From JAWXCH01 sp034440595 (GTDB taxonomy: Bacteria > Planctomycetota > Planctomycetia > Pirellulales > JALHPA01), in assembly GCA_034440595.1 (NCBI GenBank), contig JAWXCH010000229.1, positions 1 to 9,211 on the forward strand: a stretch of DNA of 9,211 nt, read 5' to 3'. The notes below the pieces were generated by a model. The model was not told where the DNA came from. It ran no database searches and saw only the letters and a program-made list of their open reading frames with translations. Every line of letters starts with the position of its first letter. Within the stretch, counting starts at the first letter, position 1. A program made the position numbers and the translations under genes. Below are positions 1 through 6,166 of the stretch, piece by piece.

Positions 1-2
1 AA

Positions 3-257
3 CTACGTGCATGCACAACATCTTCCACTGGCGCCAATGCTAGCAATACCACATTTAGTACTTGCTAGCTGACCAAAAACACAAAGTGACCTTGATTCGT
101 CAAATTGCAAAAGTCCAGTTTCAACATGAAAGCCTCGCTTAGTAAGCTCATGCGCCAAGCAGGTTTCGTAGGACGATTCTAGTAACCCCGGTCCGAGCGC
201 CGAATGCACCTTGATAGCCGCATCCACAATTTGGCCCGATATTTCATTTACATGCAT
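3..257 (-). pseudogene. GxxExxY-family protein, truncated (PDDEXK_3-like)
   Basis: The 84-residue reading frame begins with a clear GxxExxY-family N-terminus: an ISGQIVDAAIKVHSALGPG stretch leads into the signature G24-L-L-E27-S-S-Y30, and the helix continues to about residue 49 (RGFHVETGL). After that the family expects a strand pair carrying the PD-(D/E)xK-like D...ExK residues and a hydrophobic C-terminal helix, about 120-130 residues in all. Here the remaining 35 residues are Ser/Cys-rich, show none of this, and end at a TAG at positions 5-3. I read it as a gene whose 3' part was lost or replaced. The start looks intact: ATG at 257 has a GGGGA ribosome site at 264-268, six bases away. The function of the family is not established (a predicted nuclease-like fold). 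A single early frameshift is possible, but I could not recover the missing part in another frame before the window edge. Confidence 0.7.
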
Positions 258-326
258 TAACAGTCCCCTACTCCAATACAGTTAGTGTGAGTAGCCCGTT
301 CAAAACCTGCAATAAAGTCGGTACAT

Positions 327-361
327 TCCTCCGCGCGCTCTCTGTGCCCTCTGCGGTAAAA
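327..361. repeat. CGCAGAG-type repeat upstream of the GxxExxY gene
   Basis: Read on the minus strand, this stretch runs TTTTACCGCAGAGGGCACAG and continues into AGAGCGCGCGGAGGA, a purine-rich series of loosely repeated CGCAGAG-like units. From memory, tracts of this kind often accompany GxxExxY genes in planctomycetes and other bacteria. It lies about 70 bases upstream of the truncated gene and just beyond the 3' end of dnaB. Whether it is a transcribed leader, a recombination site or a mobile remnant cannot be told here. Confidence 0.5.
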
Positions 362-386
362 GCTTCTCTCGAGTTGCCGGACCGCG

Positions 387-1826
387 TTAGAACCCTCCGC
401 CGCCGCTCCCATACTGCTCAAGGTCGTCATACGGCTTCGTCTCCAAGTTCACAAACCGCGTGAACTCGTGCAGCCATTGCAGTTTTACGTCCCCCGTGGG
501 ACCGTTACGCTGCTTGGCCAGGATCAGCTCCGCCTGGCCGGCCACGCGCGCACGGTCTTCTTCATTCGTCTGATAGTACTCTTCGCGGTGGATGAACATC
601 ACCACGTCGGCATCCTGCTCGATGGCACCCGACTCGCGCAGGTGACTTAGTCGTGGCTTATTATCCCGCGAGGCTTCTGCCTGACGATTGAGCTGTGCCA
701 GACAGAGCACCGGCACCTTCAACTCACGGGCCATTCCCTTCAACCGGCGAGCGATTTTGGCCACCTGTTCCTGACGTGGATCTTTGGGGTTATCCGGTTC
801 GATAAGCTGCAAGTAATCAATGACGATCAGGCCGAGATTATTCTTGCGCTTCAGGCGGCGTGCGGCAGCAGCGATTTCGGTCATCGTACGGCCAGGCTTG
901 TCGTCGACAAAGAGAGGCGCGGAACTGATCTCCGCCGCTTTTTCGACCAGCTTGCGACGATCATCGTTGGAGATGGTGCCGTTTCGCAGCCGGTGGCCGT
1001 TGATTCGCGCCGACGAACAGAGCAAGCGGTCACCCAGTTCCAGCGAAGACATTTCCAGGCTGCAAAACAGCGTCGTCGTCTGCTGCTCCATGGTGGCATG
1101 CTCGGCAATGTTCATCGCCAGGGCCGTTTTGCCCATACTGGGTCGAGCAGCCAGAATAATCAGCTCTCCATCGTGTAGCCCGCCGGTCATGGCGTCAAAA
1201 TCGGTGAGCCCGGTCTCGATGCCGCCGATGACGTGGTCATGCTTCATGCGCGCATCGATGCGGGCCATCGTTTCGTGCAGGATATCGCGAATGATCGCCA
1301 CATCACTACCGCCACGATTCTCCAGAATGGCAAAGATTTTCTCCTCGGCACGGCTGAGCATTTCGCGCGGTTCGACCGATTCGTCGTACGAGTCGCGCAA
1401 GATCTCGGTGCTGCTGAGAATGAGCTGCCGGAGCGTCGATTTGTTACGGACGATCTCGGCGTAGTACACAGCATGCGCGGCGTTGGCCACGGAACGGGCC
1501 ACTTCGGCCAGGTACGCTATTCCGCCGATCAGTTCCAGATCGCCCGCGTTGCGCAGCCGCTCGACCAGCAGCGTCGTGTCGATCCGCTGCCCGCTGGCGT
1601 GCATCTCCAGCATGTGCGCGTAGAGCTTTTGATTGGCGTCGTCGTAGAAGTCGGTGTCGCGCAAGATCAGCGCCACGTCGTCGCAGCAGTCCGGCAGCAG
1701 CATGATGCTGCCCAGCACGCCTCGCTCGGCATCCAAGTTACGCGGCGGCTGCCGGTCGAGAATCTCCGAAGTCACCGGGGCAGGGCGATCACGCTTCTTG
1801 TCATCCACGCGGAAGTTCGTCGCCAT
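387..1826 (-). CDS. dnaB: Replicative DNA helicase DnaB
   Basis: This is the hexameric 5'-3' helicase that unwinds DNA at the replication fork and recruits primase. The 479-residue product has the DnaB N-terminal domain (about 28-130), a linker and the RecA-like C-terminal ATPase. Visible motifs are Walker A ARPSMGKTA (227-235, Lys233), catalytic Glu258 in SLEMS, Walker B LIVIDYLQL (333-341, Asp337), the sensor Gln378 in LAQLNR, and the Lys438/Arg440 finger region in AKQRNGPTG. The length is normal and no intein interrupts it. I chose ATG 1826 because GGAGAG lies at 1835-1840, eight bases upstream, and homologous sequence starts here; the frame stays open to 1913, but that extension reads through a palindromic repeat. 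The tail is Gly-rich (GSGGGGF). It is the last gene of the ssb-rplI-dnaB run, about 200 bases after rplI. Confidence 0.97.
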   Translation of the reverse strand: MATNFRVDDKKRDRPAPVTSEILDRQPPRNLDAERGVLGSIMLLPDCCDDVALILRDTDFYDDANQKLYAHMLEMHASGQRIDTTLLVERLRNAGDLELIGGIAYLAEVARSVANAAHAVYYAEIVRNKSTLRQLILSSTEILRDSYDESVEPREMLSRAEEKIFAILENRGGSDVAIIRDILHETMARIDARMKHDHVIGGIETGLTDFDAMTGGLHDGELIILAARPSMGKTALAMNIAEHATMEQQTTTLFCSLEMSSLELGDRLLCSSARINGHRLRNGTISNDDRRKLVEKAAEISSAPLFVDDKPGRTMTEIAAAARRLKRKNNLGLIVIDYLQLIEPDNPKDPRQEQVAKIARRLKGMARELKVPVLCLAQLNRQAEASRDNKPRLSHLRESGAIEQDADVVMFIHREEYYQTNEEDRARVAGQAELILAKQRNGPTGDVKLQWLHEFTRFVNLETKPYDDLEQYGSGGGGF

Positions 1827-1834
1827 ATCACCAG

Positions 1835-1840
1835 CTCTCC
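1835..1840 (-). promoter_or_regulatory. dnaB ribosome binding site
   Basis: GGAGAG on the minus strand, eight bases before ATG 1826. It decides the start: the longer frame to 1913 has no comparable site and its extra residues come from a repeat. Confidence 0.75.
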
Positions 1841-1864
1841 ATTGCTCGATGCGTGGGCGTAGTA

Positions 1865-1881
1865 GGCACGGTCCCCGTGCC
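1865..1881. repeat. Palindromic repeat GGCACGG-TCC-CCGTGCC
   Basis: A perfect 7-bp inverted repeat with a three-base loop, in the 5' leader of dnaB. On the minus strand it reads ACGGCACGGGGACCGTGCC followed by TACTACG, a sequence I recall as a dispersed intergenic element in planctomycete and some other genomes. It is probably a scattered repeat rather than a dnaB-specific site. No T-run follows on either strand, so it is not a classical terminator. Confidence 0.6.
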
Positions 1882-2003
1882 GTTAAACAGCGTACGAGTA
1901 CGGATTGCGACACTCAGCTACGCTGCGGTTGATAATCTTGGTCAAGCCAACTGCGTGAACAACCCGCGCTCGTTAGATCACCTCAACTCGCCATCTGCTA
2001 TAC

Positions 2004-2020
2004 GGCATCGGGACGATGCC
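2004..2020. repeat. Hairpin GGCATCG-GGA-CGATGCC after rplI
   Basis: A perfect 7-bp stem with a three-base loop, beginning about 12 bases past the rplI stop codon on the minus strand. No T-tract follows, so a Rho-independent terminator is not supported. A 3'-end stabiliser or attenuating hairpin between rplI and dnaB is possible. It has the same stem and loop sizes as the palindrome at 1865-1881 and a similar stem sequence. Confidence 0.45.
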
Positions 2021-2031
2021 TGCTACATACG

Positions 2032-2625
2032 CTACTTGGAAGCGGGCTTGGCAGCCTTTTCCTTGTCGGCTTTTTCGCGGTCGGTGCGTTCCTTCTGGGC
2101 TTCTTCGGTGACGGTTGGGACAACCCAGACTTTGAGTTCTCCCTCGATCTCCTGGCCCAGGTGGATGACCACGGTGTAGAGGCCCAGTTCCTTAAGCGGT
2201 CCCTTGAGACGGACCTGATCAGCGGTGACAGTGATGTCCTGCTGCTTGAGTGCCTTGACGATTTCCGGCGCACCGACCGAGCCGTACAAGTGCCCTTCAT
2301 CGTTGGCGTTGGCCTCGATGGTGATGCTCTGCTTGCTGAGCGAATCGGCCAGCGTGCGCAGCCCTGCCAGACGCTGGTTCTGAATCGCTTGCAGTTTGGC
2401 CTTATGCTTTTCGACCATGCGCTTGTGATGGTCGCTGGCAATGGTGGCCAGGCCTTGCGGCAGCAGGTAGTTCATTGCGTACCCACGGCGAACGGTGACG
2501 ACTTCACCTTGCTTGCCGAGATGGTCAACGGATTGGATCAGCAGTAGCTCGATGCCACCGTTGGCGGCGCGCACCAGACGCTTGCTTCGCGCGGGAATTC
2601 GGAATTTGGTGATGGATCGAGCCAT
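2032..2625 (-). CDS. rplI: 50S ribosomal protein L9 (bL9)
   Basis: bL9 sits at the base of the L1 stalk of the large subunit and helps limit frame slippage. The 197-residue product carries the L9 N-domain from about residue 24, with ELLLIQSVDHLGKQGE then VVTVRRGYAMNYLLPQGLA, a connecting helix at about 68-95, and the C-domain (about 97-172) with GSVGAPEIVKAL and LGLYTVVIHLG. The usual length is near 150. The excess is a basic 23-residue N-terminal extension (RSITKFRIPARSKRLVR) and a charged Lys/Glu/Ala tail from about 174, both of which I associate with planctomycete L9. Start ATG 2625 is the only reasonable one, although no Shine-Dalgarno sequence precedes it. It lies 68 bases after ssb; rpsR, which often sits between them in other bacteria, is not there. 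Confidence 0.96.
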   Translation of the reverse strand: MARSITKFRIPARSKRLVRAANGGIELLLIQSVDHLGKQGEVVTVRRGYAMNYLLPQGLATIASDHHKRMVEKHKAKLQAIQNQRLAGLRTLADSLSKQSITIEANANDEGHLYGSVGAPEIVKALKQQDITVTADQVRLKGPLKELGLYTVVIHLGQEIEGELKVWVVPTVTEEAQKERTDREKADKEKAAKPASK

Positions 2626-2693
2626 GACAGATCAAGGGGCTAAAGGTTGCTATTGAATACTGATTATATTGAATACGGTCTTATCGATTTGAA

Positions 2694-3197
2694 CTAAAAC
2701 GGAATATCATCTCCACCACTGCCGCCGCCTGAGTAATCGCTCTCCGAGGCAGAATAGTCTGGCTCATCAAAAGCTGGGGCACTATTACCGGCGTTGCTGC
2801 TGGCTGGTCGTGGTCTCGCTGCGGCAGGAGCACCACCTCGTGATCCGCCCCCTCCACCTCCGCCGCCCCCCTTGGAGCCGAGCATGACCAATTTCTCGCC
2901 GACAACACGCAGCTTGGAGTTCTTCTTCCCCTCTTTTTCCCAAGTATCTAGCTTCAGGCGACCTTCGATCATCACTTGCGAACCCTTGCCTAGGTATTCG
3001 CTGGCGATCTCGGCCGTCTTGCCCCACAACGTCACGTCGACAAAAGTGGTCTCCTCGACCCACTCGCCACTCGCCGTCTTCCGGCGGTCATTCACGGCCA
3101 GCCCGATTTCCGTGACTGCTGTTCCGCTGGCAATGTACTTAAGCTCTGGGTCGCGCGTCATATTGCCGATGAGGATGACCCGATTGTAGCTGGCCAT
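2694..3197 (-). CDS. ssb: Single-stranded DNA-binding protein
   Basis: SSB coats single-stranded DNA as a tetramer during replication, repair and recombination, and recruits partners through its C-terminal tip. The 167-residue product has the OB-fold at 1-107, opening with MASYNRVILIGNMTRDPELK, and aromatic residues Trp46, Phe52, Trp58 and Trp86 near the usual DNA-contact positions. A low-complexity linker follows (about 108-160: a glycine run, then Ala/Pro/Arg and Ser/Tyr/Asp), and it ends with the acidic tip DDIPF (163-167), so the partner-binding end is intact. Start ATG 3197 has GGAG at 3204-3207 with a six-base gap. It lies between rpsF and rplI, as in many bacteria, and probably has its own promoter at 3256-3283. 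Confidence 0.97.
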   Translation of the reverse strand: MASYNRVILIGNMTRDPELKYIASGTAVTEIGLAVNDRRKTASGEWVEETTFVDVTLWGKTAEIASEYLGKGSQVMIEGRLKLDTWEKEGKKNSKLRVVGEKLVMLGSKGGGGGGGGGSRGGAPAAARPRPASSNAGNSAPAFDEPDYSASESDYSGGGSGGDDIPF

Positions 3198-3255
3198 GGC
3201 AAACTCCGTAGTCTCGTGTTTTGAAGCTGAATCGACCTGTGATCGACGAGCGGTT

Positions 3256-3283
3256 ATTTTGCCAGATACTGTACTTTTGTCAA
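3256..3283 (-). promoter_or_regulatory. Candidate sigma-70 promoter for ssb-rplI-dnaB
   Basis: On the minus strand there is a consensus -35 TTGACA (3283-3278), a 16-base spacer, and a -10 CAAAAT (3261-3256, four of six matches) preceded by TGG, which forms an extended -10. Transcription would start near 3249, giving a leader of about 50 bases before ssb. The 214-base gap after rpsF fits a separate promoter. Confidence 0.55.
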
Positions 3284-3411
3284 CCTACCCGAATTGCGTA
3301 ATTTGCTGTTTTGTCGGCGTTAGCTTGCGGCTTTCCGTAATGCAATTAAAACGACGGAAGTCTTTATGCAACAAACATTTGCCGACTGCGTTGCCGATTA
3401 AAGGTCGTCGA

Positions 3412-3834
3412 TTAAAGATCCTCGCCCAGCGCGTCGATAGCACCGACCACGGCTTCTTCTTCGACAACTGGAACCGCGACCTTGCGTTCAATGACCGGGC
3501 TGCCGCTTCCCTGAGCATGCGCGACCAGCGTTTCGACAACGCGAGGATCGACCTTGAGGAACAAATTGCGGACGATGTTTTCGTTCAATTGGCACTGACG
3601 ATTCAGTAGCGTGAGCTTGTCGGTGGAGATCCGAAAATAGGTCAACCAATAGGTTCCCTTGCGGTGCCCCTTGATTGGGTACGCCAGGCGGCGTTCTTCC
3701 CAAAGTCGGCTGGCCAACACTTCTCCACCTAGCTGTTGAACGGTCTCGGTCAATTGTTGCGAGACGGCTGACGGATCGCGTGTGTAGCGATTGGAGTCAA
3801 GAATATACAGGCCTTCGTAAACGTGCTCAGTCAA
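3412..3834 (-). CDS. rpsF: 30S ribosomal protein S6 (bS6)
   Basis: bS6 is a small-subunit platform protein that normally pairs with S18. The 140-residue product opens with the S6 strand YEGLYILD, and holds helix 1 (about 22-36) and the diagnostic WEERRLAYPIKGHRKGTYW block (45-63). It continues with the second half of the alpha/beta sandwich to about 105, then a Ser/Pro/Val/Glu tail ending GEDL. The usual core is about 95-100 residues, so the tail is an extension. The start is unusual: TTG at 3834, supported by AGGAG at 3842-3846 with a seven-base gap. The nearest ATG (3839) is in another frame and stops after two codons. It lies 66 bases downstream of pth and 214 bases upstream of ssb. Confidence 0.95.
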   Translation of the reverse strand: MTEHVYEGLYILDSNRYTRDPSAVSQQLTETVQQLGGEVLASRLWEERRLAYPIKGHRKGTYWLTYFRISTDKLTLLNRQCQLNENIVRNLFLKVDPRVVETLVAHAQGSGSPVIERKVAVPVVEEEAVVGAIDALGEDL

Positions 3835-3841
3835 GACATCG

Positions 3842-3846
3842 CTCCT
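3842..3846 (-). promoter_or_regulatory. rpsF ribosome binding site, sets a TTG start
   Basis: AGGAG on the minus strand, seven bases before TTG 3834 and only two before an out-of-frame ATG at 3839. The spacing favours the TTG. The ATG reads ATG-TCT-TGA, and its stop overlaps the TTG, so ribosomes that used it could stop and restart at rpsF. Confidence 0.65.
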
Positions 3847-3900
3847 GTGACAAATCGATCAAAAAAGTTCTTTATGTATAAATCTCAAGTGACCACGGGG

Positions 3901-4464
3901 TCACTCGGCGTTGTATTTGTTCATGGCGCTGGCCAAACCGGCGCTGGCGTACTCCAGCACCGCATCGGCGGCACGCACGATTGCAATTCCCGCTTCCGGA
4001 AGCTGCTCTTTCGTAAACCGGCCCAACACAAAATCGACCGCACTCCACCCGGCCGGCAAAAGGCCTACTCCAATGCGAAGTCGAGGAACCTCTTCGGTTC
4101 CCAGCCGACGCACAATATCCGCCAGCCCCTTTTGTCCCCCGGCAGAACCGGACGGTCGGAGCCGTAACCTGCCCAGGGGCAGATTAAAATCATCGCAAAG
4201 CACCAACACATCTTCTTGCGGCAGCTTGTAAAAGTCCCGCGCGGCCAGCACGCTGGCACCGCTGAGGTTCATGAAAGTTTGCGGCCAAAGCAGCAGAACT
4301 TTCTCAGACCCGACGGCAACCTCGCAAACCAACGCTTGAAAACTGGTTTTGCGACTAGTTACCGCAAAGCGCTTCGCCAGCTCATCCAGCACTGCAAAAC
4401 CGACATTATGCCGAGTTCCGTCGTACTTGCTTCCAGGATTTCCCAGGCCAACGACTAACTTCAT
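3901..4464 (-). CDS. pth: Peptidyl-tRNA hydrolase
   Basis: Pth cleaves the ester bond of peptidyl-tRNAs released early from ribosomes and so recycles tRNA. The 187-residue product starts MKLVVGLGNPG and contains Asn9 in GLGNPG, catalytic His19 in TRHNVGF, the PQTFMNLSG motif (61-69, Asn66) and Asp91 in CDDFNLPLG. These match E. coli Asn10, His20, Asn68 and Asp93. The fourth conserved site differs: where E. coli has GGHNG with Asn114, this protein has GGQKG (109-113), so Lys112 replaces the Asn. I chose ATG 4464 over a TTG at 4503 because the family begins at this Met and a GGAAGTG sequence lies upstream. It is 94 bases downstream of rplY; the rplY-pth pair is common in bacteria. Confidence 0.95.
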   Translation of the reverse strand: MKLVVGLGNPGSKYDGTRHNVGFAVLDELAKRFAVTSRKTSFQALVCEVAVGSEKVLLLWPQTFMNLSGASVLAARDFYKLPQEDVLVLCDDFNLPLGRLRLRPSGSAGGQKGLADIVRRLGTEEVPRLRIGVGLLPAGWSAVDFVLGRFTKEQLPEAGIAIVRAADAVLEYASAGLASAMNKYNAE

Positions 4465-4558
4465 GTGGCATTCACTTCCGCCGGCATTCAGTCTGGCATG
4501 CAATACACTGACTCAAGCCGCCGTTCTATCTAAATCAAACAGACCAGCACTCTTTGGC

Positions 4559-5182
4559 CTACTCTTCCTCTTCTTCGTCGCCAGCCTTGCGGCCAATGAC
4601 TTCCGGCTCGGCACCGTCGGCACCTGGCTCTAAATCCTCTTCGGCAGTCGGTTCAACACATTGAACCACAACCAGCTCTGGATCGGAAATCAGCGTTACA
4701 CCTTCTGGCAACTCAATTTGGCCAGCGGTGATTTCGTCTCCCTTATTCAGGGCATTCAGCTTGACCTGGATCTTTTCAGGAATCGAGATCGCCAAACACT
4801 CGATTGTAATTTCATGCAGCAGGTGCTGAATAACGCCGTTCTCCTTGGTGCCAGGAGCAACGCCGCGCAGCTCAATCGAGACCTCAACTTCGATTCGCTC
4901 GTCCGCCGAAACCCGCGTGAAATCCACATGCAGCACTTCGACACCAAACGTGTCCCACTGCAACTCGCGAATCAAGGCACTCTCGTTGACTTCACCCTTG
5001 AGGTCGACCAGTCGACTATGATGACGCAGTGCGGCCGAAAATTGCTCGCTACATACTGCCAGGCTCACGCTCTCCTGACCGTGCCCATAGAGCACTGCCG
5101 GGATCTTTCCTTCGACACGCAGCCGCTTGGCCTCTCGCGTGCCGCGGCCCGAGCGAACTTCAACCTTCAATTCTTCAGCCAT
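4559..5182 (-). CDS. rplY: 50S ribosomal protein L25 (bL25), long Ctc/TL5 form
   Basis: bL25 binds 5S rRNA in the central protuberance; the two-domain form is called Ctc in Bacillus and TL5 in Thermus. The 207-residue product has the L25 domain (about 4-92) with RSGRGTREAKRLR, the signature GKIPAVLYG (25-33) and VLHVDF (83-88). The TL5/Ctc beta domain (about 95-177) follows, containing VSIELRGVAPGTKENGVIQH and AISIPEKIQVKL. The protein ends in a strongly acidic tail (EEDLEPGADGAEPE, finishing GDEEEEE). Start ATG 5182 has GAGG at 5188-5191, five bases away. As the first gene of the leftward run it should have its promoter in the 5183-5736 region, but I did not find a convincing one on this strand. 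Confidence 0.95.
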   Translation of the reverse strand: MAEELKVEVRSGRGTREAKRLRVEGKIPAVLYGHGQESVSLAVCSEQFSAALRHHSRLVDLKGEVNESALIRELQWDTFGVEVLHVDFTRVSADERIEVEVSIELRGVAPGTKENGVIQHLLHEITIECLAISIPEKIQVKLNALNKGDEITAGQIELPEGVTLISDPELVVVQCVEPTAEEDLEPGADGAEPEVIGRKAGDEEEEE

Positions 5183-5609
5183 GCCATCCTCGATAAATCA
5201 GACGTAAAACGTATTTTGAAAGCAAACTTATTTGAAAACAGACTCAGCGGCCTTATTCGGCCACGATGCCTCAACGGCACGGTGCTTCAAACTAGTGCAT
5301 TGAACTAGCAGTGCAATAACGACCTTGCATACCCAGCGCAAGGATCCCCTCAGACCCTTGTTTTCGGGGAATCAAGTATTTTGCCCGAATTGGGCGGAAA
5401 TGCAAGTGCATTTGTTTTGAAAAAACGAGCGAATGGTAAACCGGCGACACGATACCCGGTCCATATCAGCCGTTGCAGTTTACCGGCCCGGTAAAGTTGG
5501 CCAATATCTACCGGCAGAAGTTCGGCCAACTCCGTAGATTCCGCCAACGGCCAGAAAAATACCACCGTGGGTAGTGCCAAATTCCCCTTTCGCTAGCGGC
5601 AGAATCACC

Positions 5610-5615
5610 TATAAT
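5610..5615 (+). promoter_or_regulatory. Candidate -10 box for rpmI
   Basis: A perfect TATAAT with no good -35 at 16-18 bases upstream (CTTTCG-like). Transcription would begin near 5622 and leave a leader of about 115 bases before rpmI. Confidence 0.5.
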
Positions 5616-5682
5616 GGCGGATTCTCAATTTTCCGTGTCGCGGATCGCCTGTTGTGGGTTTTCTGCGCCACGGCTTTCGATC

Positions 5683-5722
5683 ACAGGACCGTTCTCATTG
5701 CAGAACTGTCGACTACAGGACC
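5683..5722 (+). promoter_or_regulatory. rpmI leader: repeated ACAGGACC and hairpin
   Basis: ACAGGACC occurs at 5683-5690 and again at 5715-5722. Between them GTTCT (5691-5695) pairs with AGAAC (5702-5706) around a six-base loop. L20 represses its own operon through mRNA structure in E. coli and Bacillus, so an L20-responsive leader is conceivable, but nothing here proves it. Confidence 0.25.
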
Positions 5723-5736
5723 AGCGTTGGTGACAT

Positions 5737-5940
5737 ATGCCTAAGCAAAAGACACATAAGGGAACCAAGAAGCGGTTCCGCGTTACCGGCACCGGCAAGA
5801 TCAAGCACCGCCATTCGGGCACCAGCCACTTGAATTCGCGCATGTCCAAGAAGCGCCGCCGCCAATTGCGCGGCACCAGTGTGCTGCACGTGGCAGATAC
5901 CCCACGCCTGATCGCGGCGCTCGCTGGCAATAGCTATTAA
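5737..5940 (+). CDS. rpmI: 50S ribosomal protein L35 (bL35)
   Basis: A small basic large-subunit protein. The 67 residues begin MPKQKTHKGTKKRFRVTGTG and continue KIKHRHSGTSHLNSRMSKKR, the standard L35 pattern from end to end, with normal length. Start ATG 5737 is preceded only by a weak GGTGA at 5729-5733. In most bacteria the order is infC-rpmI-rplT with tight spacing. Here infC is not upstream within this window and rplT lies 364 bases further on, so any translational coupling between the two genes would have to act across a long repeat-filled gap. Confidence 0.96.
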   Translation: MPKQKTHKGTKKRFRVTGTGKIKHRHSGTSHLNSRMSKKRRRQLRGTSVLHVADTPRLIAALAGNSY

Positions 5941-5963
5941 GCCGCGTTATTGCATGCAATGTG

Positions 5964-5992
5964 TGCCACTGCTGGCTTGCCCAGCAGTGCCA
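5964..5992. repeat. CACTGCTGG hairpin repeat, copy A
   Basis: CACTGCTGG (5967-5975) pairs perfectly with CCAGCAGTG (5981-5989) around CTTGC; past one mismatch the stem gains two more pairs. It starts 23 bases after the rpmI stop. The GTGTGCCACTG opening is shared with copy B at 6142-6151. No T-run follows. I recall this type of hairpin as dispersed in planctomycete intergenic DNA. Confidence 0.6.
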
Positions 5993-6047
5993 GGAATACG
6001 TAAAGCTTTGAGATGCAGTGCTTTGAGATTTAGTGGGGCAAGTAATT

Positions 6048-6106
6048 TTCACCTCTCCCGCTTGCGGGAGAGGTCGTCGCTCCAGCGACGGGTGAGGGTG
6101 TCTGAA
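6048..6106. repeat. Two-hairpin dispersed repeat, copy 1 (before rplT)
   Basis: CCTCTCCCG (6052-6060) pairs with CGGGAGAGG (6065-6073) over CTTG. CGTCGC (6075-6080) pairs with GCGACG (6085-6090) over TCCA. The outer TCACC (6049-6053) can pair with GGTGA (6091-6095) to make a three-way junction that competes with the base of the first stem. A second copy lies at 6699-6754. Its minus-strand translation contains the HPHPSL...RPLP pattern, a known source of false ORFs. Confidence 0.8.
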
Positions 6107-6144
6107 GAATGTTAGCCGCGAAGCGCGAGTATGCACGATTCGTG

Positions 6145-6166
6145 TGCCACTGGCTCTGCCAGTGCA
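6145..6166. repeat. CACTGGC hairpin repeat, copy B
   Basis: CACTGGC (6148-6154) pairs with GCCAGTG (6158-6164) over TCT; with a bulged C the stem extends by two pairs. It shares GTGTGCCACTG with copy A but has a shorter stem, so the two look like variants of one family. Confidence 0.6.

Larger units (their letters stand above)
5183..5736. other. Divergent intergenic region rplY / rpmI
   Basis: These 554 bases separate the leftward and rightward operons. I found no gene I can support. The contents are the rplY ribosome site at the left end, short palindromic fragments near 5285-5310 and 5384-5412, a good -10 box at 5610-5615 facing rpmI, and a roughly 115-base rpmI leader with a small hairpin and a repeated 8-mer. 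A 76-codon minus-strand frame at 5350-5580 starts only with TTG and resembles nothing I know. Confidence 0.6.

Noticed and set aside
820..1862. Two long plus-strand open frames (214 and 209 codons) opposite dnaB
   Set aside because: They are antisense shadows of a strongly conserved gene, rich in Arg/Ser or His/Val without any domain, and lack ribosome sites.
1827..1913. N-terminal extension of DnaB
   Set aside because: The frame is open, but the residues come from the GGCACGG palindrome repeat, and the ribosome site and family alignment place the start at 1826.
2651..2677. Direct repeat TATTGAATAC (2651-2660, 2668-2677) as an operator between ssb and rplI
   Set aside because: Two short AT-rich copies in a 68-base gap can arise by chance, and no promoter overlaps them.
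3889..3904. GTGACC/GGTCAC hairpin at the pth stop as a terminator
   Set aside because: The stem is six base pairs with no T-run, and rpsF follows closely in the same direction.
5350..5580. 76-codon minus-strand frame in the divergent region
   Set aside because: It starts only with TTG, has no ribosome site, resembles no family I know, and lies in otherwise non-coding DNA.
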